Shown here: piece after piece, positions 23,205-30,864 of the stretch
Numbering within the stretch: position 1 is the stretch's first letter
Layout of the letters: the number at the start of each line of letters is the position of its first letter
Source: JABMPX01 sp964649795
GTDB lineage: Bacteria; Patescibacteriota; Minisyncoccia; Portnoybacterales; UBA2143
Length of the DNA stretch: 64,000 bases
NCBI GenBank assembly: GCA_964649795.1
Contig: CAZYQY010000001.1
Location: 3,181-67,180 of the forward strand
Direction: 5' to 3'
Made by a program: the position numbers and the translations under genes
The notes under the pieces: generated by a model
Told to the model about the DNA's origin: nothing
Databases searched by the model: none
The model's input: only the letters and a program-made list of their open reading frames with translations

Positions 23205-23570
23205 ATGAAAATAAAGATTCAAAATTGGATTTTGGTTTTTGCTTGGGCTGGTTTTATTTTCTTTCTTTCTCATCAGCCAGATTTAAAATCTGACCTGCCT
23301 CAGACAGCAGAATTTTTATTTGGCAAGATGGCTCATTTTTTGGAGTATATTATTTTAACTTTTCTTTTAATCAGGGTTCTAAAAAATTATAATATCTCAA
23401 AAAAGAAGATTTTATTTTTAGCAATTATTCTGTCAGTTCTGTATGCATTTTCTGATGAATACCACCAAAGTTTTATTCCAGGGAGAGAGCCGTCTTTTAA
23501 TGATATAACCATTGATACCCTAGGAGTTTTATTAACAGCTTGGCTGAACAAAAGAAAAATGATAGAATAA
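23205..23570 (+). CDS. VanZ-like family membrane protein
   Basis: A 121-residue protein with about four hydrophobic segments and family motifs: FFLSHQPDLKSD, GKMAHFLEYIILTFLL and SDEYHQSFIPGREPSFNDI followed by DTLGVLL. The conserved His/Glu/Asp residues suggest an uncharacterised enzymatic or binding role; VanZ itself gives low-level teicoplanin resistance. It lies 7 nt after polX and ends 5 nt before pilM. Confidence 0.85.
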   Translation: MKIKIQNWILVFAWAGFIFFLSHQPDLKSDLPQTAEFLFGKMAHFLEYIILTFLLIRVLKNYNISKKKILFLAIILSVLYAFSDEYHQSFIPGREPSFNDITIDTLGVLLTAWLNKRKMIE

Positions 23571-23575
23571 AATAT

Positions 23576-24643
23576 ATGTTTGATTTCTATAAAAAACCAT
23601 GTTTTGGATTAGATTTAAGCAATCTTTCTTTTAAGATTGTTCAATTTAGAAAGAAAAAAGGAAAATTGTATTTATCAAGTTTTATTAAAAAAGATATTCC
23701 AGCTGGGCTAATTGAAGATGGAGACATAAAAAAAGAAAAAGAGTTATCTTTTATTCTTAAAGAGACCCTTAAAAAAACAAACAAAACGACTCTTCAAGGG
23801 AAACGGGTTATTTGCAATTTACCTGAAGAGAGAGTTTTTATCCGTATAATCCAGCTGCCGAAAATGAAAAAAGAGGAGATTGATAAGGCAGTTAAATGGG
23901 AAGCAGAGGCTCATATTCCCCTGAGCATTGATGAAGTATATTTAAGCTGGCAGGTGATTAGCTTGCCAAAAAATAATTCAAATCAGATAGATATTTTAAT
24001 TGCTGCTAGTCCGCGAAAATTAGTTGAAAGTTATCTAAACCTTTTAATAAAAAGCGGCCTAAAGCCAATTACTCTTGAACCAGAATCAGTGGCTGTTGTT
24101 AGAAGTTTAATTGTCCCTAATGATTCTACTCCTACAGTTATTGTTGACTTAGGGGCTAGTGGGACTAATTTTGTTATTTTTTCTAATTCAACTATTTGCT
24201 TTACTTCTCATGTTAATATTTCCGGCAATCTTTTTAATAAGGCGATTATAAAAGAATTAAAAGTTGATACAAAAAAGGCTAATCAATTGAAAGTTAAAGT
24301 TGGGTTAGATAAAAATAAGGATAAAAAAGTTTATCACGCTCTAGAGCCAATTATTAATGACTTGGCTAAAAAAATTAAAGATTATATTTCTTTTTATCAT
24401 AATCATTCACATGTGAATAGCCGTGACAGCAGAATTAAAAGAGTTTTGCTTTGTGGAGGAGACTCTTTTTTATTAAATTTGCCTTCTTTTTTAAATGAAA
24501 AATTAGATTTGCCAATTGAAATAGGCGATCCTTTGATTAATATTCCTTTAGACAAAAAGGAAAAGAGAATTATTGCCAAGGAACTTAAAAAACCATTAAC
24601 TTATGCAACTGCATTAGGATTAGCTTTAAGGCCTTATGATTAA
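23576..24643 (+). CDS. pilM: Type IV pilus assembly protein PilM
   Basis: A 355-residue actin-like ATPase-fold protein: phosphate 1 motif FGLDLSNLSFKIVQF, VICNLPEERVFIRIIQLPKM, phosphate 2 motif VIVDLGASGTNFVIF and adenosine-type motif RVLLCGGDSFLLNL. PilM is cytoplasmic and binds the N-terminus of PilN to form the inner-membrane alignment complex of type IV pili. The ATG at 23576 fits the family N-terminus; an upstream in-frame ATG at 23540 would overlap the vanZ-type gene. It overlaps pilN by 8 nt. Confidence 0.92.
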   Translation: MFDFYKKPCFGLDLSNLSFKIVQFRKKKGKLYLSSFIKKDIPAGLIEDGDIKKEKELSFILKETLKKTNKTTLQGKRVICNLPEERVFIRIIQLPKMKKEEIDKAVKWEAEAHIPLSIDEVYLSWQVISLPKNNSNQIDILIAASPRKLVESYLNLLIKSGLKPITLEPESVAVVRSLIVPNDSTPTVIVDLGASGTNFVIFSNSTICFTSHVNISGNLFNKAIIKELKVDTKKANQLKVKVGLDKNKDKKVYHALEPIINDLAKKIKDYISFYHNHSHVNSRDSRIKRVLLCGGDSFLLNLPSFLNEKLDLPIEIGDPLINIPLDKKEKRIIAKELKKPLTYATALGLALRPYD

Positions 24644-25175
24644 ACTTAATTTATTGCCGCCAAAAGAAAAAAAAGAAATAGAATTATCTGATTTTAATTA
24701 TCTTATTGTTTCTTTTGGCGTTTATCTTTTATTTATTTTAATTATTTTTAGCCTTCTTTTAGCAAGTACATATTTTTGTTTGGTTATTTTTTTAAAAACT
24801 CAGAGTTTATTGATAGAAGATAAAAAAGGGAATAAAGAAAACCAGTCTTTAATGGAAACAGAGGAAAATATTAAACAGGCTAACCAGCAAATCAATAAAG
24901 TTTTTATTAAAGAAAGAGATTTGATTGTCTGGACTCCTATTTTAGAGGAATTAGCTCAAATTGTTCCCAATGGAATTTATTTAAATAGTTTTTCCAGCCA
25001 AACAGACACTAATCGTATTAATATATCTGGCTGGGCTGATAAAAGAGACACTCTTCTTTTGTTTCAGGAATCATTAGAAAAAAGTACATCTTTTGTTGAA
25101 ATAAAATCTCCTTTATCTAATTTAATTAAACAGAAAGATATAGATTTTAGCTTTAGCTTTTCACCTGTTAAATAA
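24636..25175 (+). CDS. pilN: Type IV pilus assembly protein PilN
   Basis: A 179-residue bitopic protein: short cytoplasmic MIKLNLLPPKEKKEIE (the INLLP-type PilM-binding motif), one membrane segment (about 25-50) and a periplasm-facing ferredoxin-like domain with LEELAQIVPNGIYLNSFSSQ. It forms a heterodimer with PilO. Overlaps pilM and abuts pilO. Confidence 0.88.
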   Translation: MIKLNLLPPKEKKEIELSDFNYLIVSFGVYLLFILIIFSLLLASTYFCLVIFLKTQSLLIEDKKGNKENQSLMETEENIKQANQQINKVFIKERDLIVWTPILEELAQIVPNGIYLNSFSSQTDTNRINISGWADKRDTLLLFQESLEKSTSFVEIKSPLSNLIKQKDIDFSFSFSPVK

Positions 25176-25718
25176 ATGTTAACTGCTCAAAAAAAACTTT
25201 TTTTATCTTTATCTATTGGCTTAGCTGGCCTGGCTGTTTTTGTTGGATTGATTATTTACCCCTTGATAAATAGAATAAGCATTGCCTCTAAAGAATGTTT
25301 TAATAACCAGGAAATTTTGTCTAAATTAGAACAAAGAATTTCCTTGCTTAAAGAATTGAGAAAGAATTATAAAGATAACCAGCCGGATTTGCTGTCTCTT
25401 GAGAAAGCCTTTCTTGATCCAGAAGAAACAGTTGGATTTATTACTAACTTAGAAACAGTTGCTAAGAAAACCAACAATTCTTTTGAAATTAAATCAGTTA
25501 GTTCTAATCCGTCGGACGAAAAAGAATCATCCTATCTCACGCTTAATATTTATCTTTGGGGCAGTTTCTCAAAATCGCTTGATTTTCTGGCCAATTTAGA
25601 GAACATTCCTTACCCGCCTTATAGGTTAATAAAAATAGATAATTTGACAATTAAAAGATTAGCTAAAGAAGAAGGCGATTTAGAGACCATTTTAAGTATT
25701 AAAGTTTATACTCAATAG
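25176..25718 (+). CDS. pilO: Type IV pilus assembly protein PilO
   Basis: A 180-residue protein with a single N-terminal membrane segment (about 8-28), a coiled-coil stretch (LSKLEQRISLLKELRKN) and a ferredoxin-like domain (TVGFITNLETVAKKTNNSFEIKSVSS). Starting directly at the pilN stop and sharing its topology, it is the expected PilO partner. Sequence conservation of PilO is low, so the call leans on gene order. Confidence 0.8.
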   Translation: MLTAQKKLFLSLSIGLAGLAVFVGLIIYPLINRISIASKECFNNQEILSKLEQRISLLKELRKNYKDNQPDLLSLEKAFLDPEETVGFITNLETVAKKTNNSFEIKSVSSNPSDEKESSYLTLNIYLWGSFSKSLDFLANLENIPYPPYRLIKIDNLTIKRLAKEEGDLETILSIKVYTQ

Positions 25719-25724
25719 AGGAAC

Positions 25725-26000
25725 ATGGAAAGAATATCAATATTAATTAATATCTATAATTTTTTAAGAAAACATTACCCGATTATTTTAGGAATATTTT
25801 TTGCTTCTTTAATATGTATTAATATCTTTGTATATTATCAATATGTCCATCTTGCTATGGAAACTCAGACAGAATTAAATATTGAAAAAATAGTTATTGA
25901 TCAGGAAACTCTGGAGAAAGTTCTATCTGATATTAATGAACGTGAAGAGAATCTTTCTCGTGTTAGAAAAACTCAATATTACGATCCTTTCAATGATTAA
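25725..26000 (+). CDS. Small bitopic membrane protein at the end of the pilMNO cluster
   Basis: A 91-residue protein with one membrane segment (about 19-40, IILGIFFASLICINIFVYY) and an external tail rich in Glu and Lys ending in YYDPFND. It follows pilO by 6 nt with GAGG before the ATG. PilP lipoprotein or secretin PilQ would be expected here in diderm bacteria; this protein has no lipobox and is too short. It may be a pilus accessory subunit (inference). Confidence 0.6.
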   Translation: MERISILINIYNFLRKHYPIILGIFFASLICINIFVYYQYVHLAMETQTELNIEKIVIDQETLEKVLSDINEREENLSRVRKTQYYDPFND

Positions 26001-26043
26001 TTTTGACTTTTTTATAATTTTCTGTTATGGTTTTATGGATCAA

Positions 26044-26116
26044 GCGCCTGTAGCTCAGTGGACAGAGCAAAGGATTTCTAATCCTTAGGTCGGGGGTTCA
26101 AATCCCTCCAGGCGTA
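26044..26116 (+). tRNA. tRNA-Arg(TCT)
   Basis: Acceptor GCGCCTG/CAGGCGT (G-U at 1:72), D-arm AGCTCAGTGGACAGAGCA, anticodon stem AAGGA/TCCTT with loop TTTCTAA (anticodon TCT), T-loop TTCAAAT, discriminator A followed by CCA in the DNA (26117-26119). Confidence 0.92.
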
Positions 26117-26122
26117 CCATAT

Positions 26123-26194
26123 GGTGCCTATAGTTTAGCGGTAAAACTCCTCTTTGTGGAAGAGGTATCGAGGGTTCAACTCCCTCTAGGCACC
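26123..26194 (+). tRNA. tRNA-His(GTG)
   Basis: Acceptor GTGCCTA/TAGGCAC with an encoded extra G at -1 (26123) facing C73, the tRNA-His hallmark. Anticodon stem CCTCT/AGAGG with loop TTGTGGA (anticodon GTG), T-loop TTCAACT. Confidence 0.92.
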
Positions 26195-26207
26195 CAAGAT
26201 TAAAAAT

Positions 26208-26230
26208 TCCCCGAAACATCGGGGATTTTT
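26208..26230 (+). terminator. Rho-independent terminator after tRNA-His
   Basis: TCCCCGA (26208-26214), AACA loop, TCGGGGA (26219-26225) and five T. It ends the pil-tRNA unit. Confidence 0.85.
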
Positions 26231-26259
26231 GTATTTTGTAATATCTTCTGACACATTTA

Positions 26260-26325
26260 AGAGGCTTGTCCTTCAAAATGATGCTTCTTGCGAAGCAAGG
26301 ACGTCATTTTAAGGACGATGCCTCT
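26260..26325. repeat. Inverted-repeat element, copy A
   Basis: The arms 26260-26283 and 26302-26325 are near-perfect inverted repeats (outer ends AGAGGC/GCCTCT; core GTCCTT...AAAATGA). The loop contains a small GCTTC-TTGC-GAAGC hairpin. Related copies are at 27904-27946, 31873-31943, 31961-31983 and 34177-34232. MITE- or REP-like, all within 8 kb. Confidence 0.75.
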
Positions 26326-26466
26326 GGATTAAAAATAAAAAAATCCATAGAAAATGCTGACAAATTATATCAGCTTATTTCTGGTAAGATTATTACTAGA
26401 AATGAATTAAGAAAAATGCTTGGTCTTAAAAAAGTCCCAAGCATTAGTCCTAAAAAAAGGGATTAG
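26266..26466 (+). CDS. Doubtful small hypothetical protein (66 aa), 5' end inside a repeat
   Basis: The frame begins in repeat copy A, so its first 20 residues are repeat-derived. The rest (KKSIENADKLYQLISGKIITRNELRKMLGLKK) could be a small helical protein. There is no Shine-Dalgarno and I do not recognise a family. Either a short gene with a later start or no gene. Confidence 0.3.
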   Translation: MSFKMMLLAKQGRHFKDDASGLKIKKSIENADKLYQLISGKIITRNELRKMLGLKKVPSISPKKRD

Positions 26467-26468
26467 TA

Positions 26469-26657
26469 TTATCTTCCAGGATTTATACGACCTGGTTTAG
26501 GATAAACTCCGCCACTTTGATTCTTCCCTTCTCTTTCTTTATCTAGTTCATCACCTATTTCTTTAATTTGTTTAAGCGCCTCTTTTATAGCAGAATAAGG
26601 GATGTTGATAGCATTACCACCATTAAAATATTCTTTCATTAATTCTTTAGAAGTCAT
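26469..26657 (-). CDS. Small hypothetical protein (62 aa)
   Basis: From the ATG at 26657 the protein reads MTSKELMKEYFNGGNAINIP, then a charged helix and a Gly/Pro/Arg-rich tail ending GRINPGR. The start at 26657 is preferred to 26705 since the upstream part is in very AT-rich, non-conserved-looking sequence. No known domain. It ends 2 nt from the end of the facing 66-codon frame. Function unknown. Confidence 0.4.
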   Translation of the reverse strand: MTSKELMKEYFNGGNAINIPYSAIKEALKQIKEIGDELDKEREGKNQSGGVYPKPGRINPGR

Positions 26658-26832
26658 ATTTTTATCTTTCTTTATTATTGATATTTTACATTCGACCTTT
26701 AACAATTGACAAAATTAATATATATGATAGAGTGTTAGCCTATTTAGCAAATTGAGTTATCCCCAGTTTAGTATTAACAAAGAATGACGGGATTAACAAA
26801 AAATGCTAAGATAGAAAAAGAGAAAAAAATTG

Positions 26833-26919
26833 CGGAGAGGGAGGGATTCGAACCCTCAAAGCATTTCAGTGCTTAATCGCTTATAAGACGAAGCCGATAC
26901 CATTTCGGTTAACCTCTCC
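26833..26919 (-). tRNA. Atypical class II tRNA (Ser-like body, apparent anticodon TAT)
   Basis: Minus-strand 87-nt cloverleaf with a perfect acceptor GGAGAGG/CCTCTCC, T-arm GAGGG-TTCGAAT-CCCTC and a long variable arm (AAGCA/TGCTT), so class II (Ser, Leu or Tyr). Discriminator G and GGAGAGG resemble tRNA-Ser. The anticodon stem is weak (TTCGT/GCGAT, one mismatch and one G-U) with loop CTTATAA, giving anticodon TAT, which is not a Ser, Leu or Tyr anticodon. It may be degenerate, edited or specialised. CCA is not encoded. Confidence 0.6.
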
Positions 26920-27194
26920 AACATCTCAAACAAAGACACTCTTATTTTCAACGACAGGAGTGTTTTTGTTTTAAAATTAAAAACCCTATTTTATTAGGGC
27001 ATTCCTAATATATTAACATTTGTTGTTTTTGGAGTCAATGTTAATATTGTGTATAATTAACTTATGAATAAACCAACCAAAAAAAGTTTCTAAATCTCCT
27101 AAGTAAAGCTATTCAGGAAACCTATTTCTAAAGATATAGTCTAGACAGACATCATCATTAGGGAAATCTCTTTGTAAATGTTTAATAGTGTATT

Positions 27195-27611
27195 TCATTT
27201 TATTAGCTTAATAAGTGGAATGATAATATAAGTAATAATGAAACCAATTATTATTCCAGCTATAAGAAACAATATATATACAGCACTTATATTCATTTGT
27301 TCCAATGCCTTACCAAAAAAGACATAACGCTTAATAAACATTCTCCCTTTATTGGTTACTCGGATAGTCAGTTTTTTCACTTCAATATAGTTATCATCTT
27401 TACAATCAATAATAAGTTTTATCATTTTCCGTTTTCCTATATTTTCTTTAATCATAAATCTTTTCATTATTAGTTTGGCAGGTATTCCAATTTCATCCAT
27501 AGTTTGTATTACACTATCAGAAAACTCTGAATTGTTATCCAGAAACTCATCAATATATTTAACTAATCTTCTTTTTAAAAGCATTACTTTTATTTTAGCA
27601 GAAATTGACAT
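27195..27611 (-). CDS. Hypothetical protein with C-terminal membrane segment
   Basis: A 138-residue protein, basic and helical in the first 100 residues and strongly hydrophobic at the end (about 105-135, VYILFLIAGIIIGFIITYII), so probably tail-anchored. No family recognised. No good Shine-Dalgarno; it lies alone in the accessory region. The length without stops in AT-rich DNA and coherent topology support a real gene. Confidence 0.5.
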   Translation of the reverse strand: MSISAKIKVMLLKRRLVKYIDEFLDNNSEFSDSVIQTMDEIGIPAKLIMKRFMIKENIGKRKMIKLIIDCKDDNYIEVKKLTIRVTNKGRMFIKRYVFFGKALEQMNISAVYILFLIAGIIIGFIITYIIIPLIKLIK

Positions 27612-27665
27612 ATTTTTATAGTTTTTTCACTTGTTAATAGGGTATGATTGTGCTTTTTTAGTGTG

Positions 27666-27694
27666 TTGTCAAAGAAGATAAAAATAGGTATAAT
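27666..27694 (+). promoter_or_regulatory. Putative promoter (TTGTCA-17-TATAAT) of a short transcript
   Basis: -35 TTGTCA (27666-27671), 17-nt spacer and perfect -10 TATAAT (27689-27694). A terminator-like hairpin 135 nt further on defines a transcript of about 150 nt. Confidence 0.5.
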
Positions 27695-27760
27695 TAAAAT
27701 AATTAAACATTTACTTTGGAATTAAAGAATATCTTTTTGAGGAATGTTTTAAATAATTCT

Positions 27761-27826
27761 ATGTCGAAGGCGGATACACAAACTAAAGAAGAATTAGAGA
27801 AAATTGAGCAAGAATTAATTGGATAA
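27761..27826 (+). CDS. Possible tiny ORF (21 aa) in the short transcript
   Basis: ATG at 27761 opens MSKADTQTKEELEKIEQELIG and stop, a charged helix. It sits between a good promoter and a terminator, but no Shine-Dalgarno is present. It may be a peptide, a truncated gene remnant, or the RNA itself may be the product. Confidence 0.25.
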   Translation: MSKADTQTKEELEKIEQELIG

Positions 27827-27828
27827 AA

Positions 27829-27850
27829 ACCACCTTTTAGGCGGTTTTTT
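27829..27850 (+). terminator. Terminator-like hairpin
   Basis: ACCACC and GGCGGT pair around TTTTA with one mismatch, followed by T6. It overlaps the direct repeat at 27839. Confidence 0.5.
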
Positions 27851-27854
27851 GATT
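27839..27854 (+). repeat. 16-bp direct repeat, left copy
   Basis: AGGCGGTTTTTTGATT is found exactly again at 32001-32016. The two copies bracket the RadC-N/methyltransferase island, as expected for a duplicated target or recombination site, although part of the repeat is terminator-like. Confidence 0.6.
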
Positions 27855-27903
27855 GACCAAAAACAGCCATAAAGGTATGATTAAAGTAAGATTTATGGCT
27901 CAA

Positions 27904-27946
27904 GAGAACTGTCCTTAATTTATGTCATTTTAAGGATAATGCCTCT
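27904..27946. repeat. Inverted-repeat element, partial copy B
   Basis: GAGAACTGTCCTTAA ... GTCATTTTAAGGATAATGCCTCT matches the ends of copy A but lacks most of the loop, leaving a short degenerate hairpin. Confidence 0.55.
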
Positions 27947-27981
27947 GAATTAAAAAAATAAAAATATTATAAAAACATAAC

Positions 27982-28074
27982 ATGAAAGATATATTTAAAA
28001 AATATATTCAATCAATCTCCTCTAAGTTTTTTTATAATGAAACTAGTGAGATGGACGAAGGGACTAGTGATTGA
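27982..28074 (+). CDS. Possible small ORF (30 aa) upstream of the RadC-N gene
   Basis: ATG at 27982 opens a 30-residue frame (MKDIFKKYIQSISSKFFYNE and an acidic tail) ending 28 nt before the RadC-N start. No Shine-Dalgarno and no recognised family. It may be a leader peptide or chance. Confidence 0.2.
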   Translation: MKDIFKKYIQSISSKFFYNETSEMDEGTSD

Positions 28075-28102
28075 GGTTGAGGAATTGATTAAATAAAAAT
28101 AT

Positions 28103-28393
28103 ATGACAAGAATCAAAGATTTACCAGAAGATCAAAGACCAAGAGAAAAATTATTAAAATTTGGGCCAGAATCTTTGTCTGATAAAGAACTTTTGGCAAT
28201 TTTAATTGGTCATGGTCTCAAAGGAAAATCTGCTTTAGATATAGCAGAAGAAATGCTGCTTGAATATAAAGACCTTAAGGGATTAGCAGGTAAACGTTTG
28301 GATGAATTTATGAAAATCAAAGGAATAAAAGAAGCAAAAATTATTAAAATTGCCGTGGCGTTTGAAATCGCAAAACGAATTTATTTCACATAG
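28103..28393 (+). CDS. RadC-type helix-hairpin-helix N-terminal domain, stand-alone
   Basis: A 96-residue protein equal to the N-terminal domain of RadC (UPF0758): RIKDLPEDQRPREKLLKFGPESLSDKELLAILIGHG and a helix-hairpin-helix (FMKIKGIKEAKIIKIAVAFEIAKR). The C-terminal JAB/MPN metalloprotease-like domain of full RadC (about 225 aa) is missing. It is followed 4 nt later by a DNA methyltransferase, so it may serve as a DNA-binding partner of the modification island, or be a truncated radC. The first is inferred from the tight spacing. Confidence 0.75.
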   Translation: MTRIKDLPEDQRPREKLLKFGPESLSDKELLAILIGHGLKGKSALDIAEEMLLEYKDLKGLAGKRLDEFMKIKGIKEAKIIKIAVAFEIAKRIYFT

Positions 28394-28397
28394 CAGT

Positions 28398-30860
28398 ATG
28401 TCAAAAAAAGAAAACAAGATAACCATCACTGACCCATTTCAAAACAAAAAGCATATTAATTATGCCCTTGTAGAATCTACGCGCCCAATGATGTATAAGT
28501 CTTTAAAATATTGGGGTAAAAAACCACACAATATTTTTAAGAAGTATATAGAAAACTATACAGAAGAAAACGAAATTGTGTTAGACGCATTTGCTGGCAG
28601 TGGTATTACTCCATTAGAAGCTGTACAGATAAAAAGAAAAGCGGTTGCGGTAGATCTTAATCCCATTTCTACTTTTATGATTGGGATGTTAGCCAAACCA
28701 CTTAACTATTCAAAGTTCGGGAAATATTATAGCGAAATTTTGGAAAAACTTGTTAAAAAAGAAAAGGATATTGGTGTCTTTATTACAAAATGCGAAAAAT
28801 GTGGAAGTATTACTAGGACTACAGGAGTTCATTGGGATGGCGACACACCGATACTTATAAGGTATGAATGTTCTTGTGTTAAGGGTATTCAAGGGAAAAG
28901 TCCCGATGATTTTGATAAGCAAATTATCAAAAAATCAGACAGTTTAAAAATTCCTTTTTGGTATCCAAGGGATGAATTTCCAAAGACAGATTTTTTCAAA
29001 TCTGTTCGTAAAGGAATTGGTGATCAGTATTACAAACTTTGGACTAATAGGACTCTCTATTTGCTTTCGTTTTTATACAAAGAGATTGAAGATATTTATG
29101 ACGAAGAAGTAAAAGATTTTTTGAAATTTGCTTTTATTTCAATGATACATCTTGTTACGATTATGGTTTCTGCAAGAAGACCAAAAAGCAAAAGACCTGA
29201 TTCTGGAAGCTGGGGAAGACCTGCATTTATTTTGCCAAAAAGACATATGGAGCAGAACCCAGTGATACTTTTTCAGCGAGCGGTGGAAGATAGGCAAGGA
29301 GTTATTAAAGCAAAGAAATCTTCAGAAAAATTACTTGCTAGCAAAGTTAAAATAGCGAAGAATTTTCAGGAATTAGCAGATAATAAAAAAGACAAAAATT
29401 TACTGATTTTAACAATTGATGCCCTGGATTTATCGAGGAGTATTCCCGAAAATAGTGTGGATTATGTATTGACCGATCCACCTTATGGCGGACTCATTCA
29501 ATATTTTAGTTTAAGTAGTCTCTGGGCAGTCTGGTTAAAACATAACAATTCAAAATTTGAAATCCCATATCAAGATGAAATAACAATTGAACACAAAAAA
29601 GACTTTGAGAGATATCATAATCTACTTACCAAGGCGTTGAGGGAAATTTACAAAGTATTAAAGCCTGGGCGTTATCTGACCCTAACTTTCCATAACAGAG
29701 AAATTAATGTTTGGAATTCAGTTATCAAAGCTGGCGCATATTCTGGTTTCGTTTTCGAAAAAATTCTCTATCAGCCAAATAAGAGAGTCTCCGAAGCTGG
29801 TGTTGCTATGCCGTACGGAAGTGCAATTAGTGATTATTACTTACGATTCAAAAAACCTGAAAAGACAAGAGTATCTGAACATCAAAAAATGAACAAAGAA
29901 GAATATGAGAGAATTGTTGTTAAGGCTACTAAAGATATTATCGCATTGAGAGGTGAACCAACTGAAATGACATTTATTTTGAATGGTATTTATACTGAGT
30001 TGTTTTCAACTGGGAAATTTTTTGAAGGCAATCATGAAGATATTGTAAATATTCTTAGAGAAAATATTGGCAAGGAATTCGTACTCATTGAAAATAAGGG
30101 TGGAAAACTTGGACCAAAATGGTGGTTGAAAAATCCAGAGGATATGCTTTTCAAACAAGTGCCTCTATCAGATCGCGTTGAAAAAGTTGTGCTGGATATG
30201 TTGCGGGGAAATATAAAAGTTACATTCGATGAAATACTACAAAAACTATTTATCACCTTCCCAAATGGATTAACACCAGATACGAAAGGGGTAATAGAGG
30301 TATTAAAAGAATATGCGACAACTACTGGTGATGGTAGGTGGCGTTATAAACCAGAAGTAAATTATAGAGATTCTGAACATAGCGAAATGATTCATTACCT
30401 GTCAGAAATAGGGAAAAAGGCGGGTTATAAAGTTTGGATTGGCAGTAAAGAACAGGGGGATACTTTCAAAAACGAAAAATTATCAAAATATTGCACTGAA
30501 CCAAATCTTGAACTTTCCGGATTCTCAAATGATAAACTACGGAGAATAACAATGATAGATGTTCTTTGGTATGAAGATTCCTCCATTAAATATGTTTTTG
30601 AAGTTGAAAATAGCACTAGCATTACGTCTGCAATCGAGAGGGCTTCTCATATTCCAGAAGAATACGAGGTAAAAAGATTTATTGTTATTCCAGAAGAAAG
30701 ACAGAAAATGCTTGAGAGAAAAATGGGTGAACCAATGTTTCAAGAAGGTTATAATAAATATAAATGGCAAACTATTCATTACGACGCACTAAAAGATTTT
30801 TATAATTTACATAAAAGTGATAAAACACTTAAACGAAATGATTTGATTAATTTGAAATAA
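28398..30860 (+). CDS. Large DNA methyltransferase with C-terminal nuclease-like domain
   Basis: An 820-residue protein. SAM-binding motif I is DAFAGSGITPLEA (from residue 63) and the catalytic motif IV is TDPPYGG (about 360), typical of N6-adenine or N4-cytosine methyltransferases. A four-Cys segment (CEKCGS ... CSC, about 133-157) may bind zinc. The C-terminal third contains IDVLWYEDSSIKYVFEVENS (about 719-735), a pattern like the D...E-x-E/K core of PD-(D/E)XK nucleases, so this may be a fused restriction-modification enzyme (inference). The ATG at 28398 is chosen, 4 nt after the RadC-N stop. A second methyltransferase follows 4 nt later. Confidence 0.82.
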   Translation: MSKKENKITITDPFQNKKHINYALVESTRPMMYKSLKYWGKKPHNIFKKYIENYTEENEIVLDAFAGSGITPLEAVQIKRKAVAVDLNPISTFMIGMLAKPLNYSKFGKYYSEILEKLVKKEKDIGVFITKCEKCGSITRTTGVHWDGDTPILIRYECSCVKGIQGKSPDDFDKQIIKKSDSLKIPFWYPRDEFPKTDFFKSVRKGIGDQYYKLWTNRTLYLLSFLYKEIEDIYDEEVKDFLKFAFISMIHLVTIMVSARRPKSKRPDSGSWGRPAFILPKRHMEQNPVILFQRAVEDRQGVIKAKKSSEKLLASKVKIAKNFQELADNKKDKNLLILTIDALDLSRSIPENSVDYVLTDPPYGGLIQYFSLSSLWAVWLKHNNSKFEIPYQDEITIEHKKDFERYHNLLTKALREIYKVLKPGRYLTLTFHNREINVWNSVIKAGAYSGFVFEKILYQPNKRVSEAGVAMPYGSAISDYYLRFKKPEKTRVSEHQKMNKEEYERIVVKATKDIIALRGEPTEMTFILNGIYTELFSTGKFFEGNHEDIVNILRENIGKEFVLIENKGGKLGPKWWLKNPEDMLFKQVPLSDRVEKVVLDMLRGNIKVTFDEILQKLFITFPNGLTPDTKGVIEVLKEYATTTGDGRWRYKPEVNYRDSEHSEMIHYLSEIGKKAGYKVWIGSKEQGDTFKNEKLSKYCTEPNLELSGFSNDKLRRITMIDVLWYEDSSIKYVFEVENSTSITSAIERASHIPEEYEVKRFIVIPEERQKMLERKMGEPMFQEGYNKYKWQTIHYDALKDFYNLHKSDKTLKRNDLINLK

Positions 30861-30864
30861 AATT

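Noticed and set aside
27703..27903. Minus-strand 66-codon frame
   Set aside because: It runs opposite a promoter, small transcript and terminator on the plus strand, has no ribosome binding site and encodes no recognisable protein.
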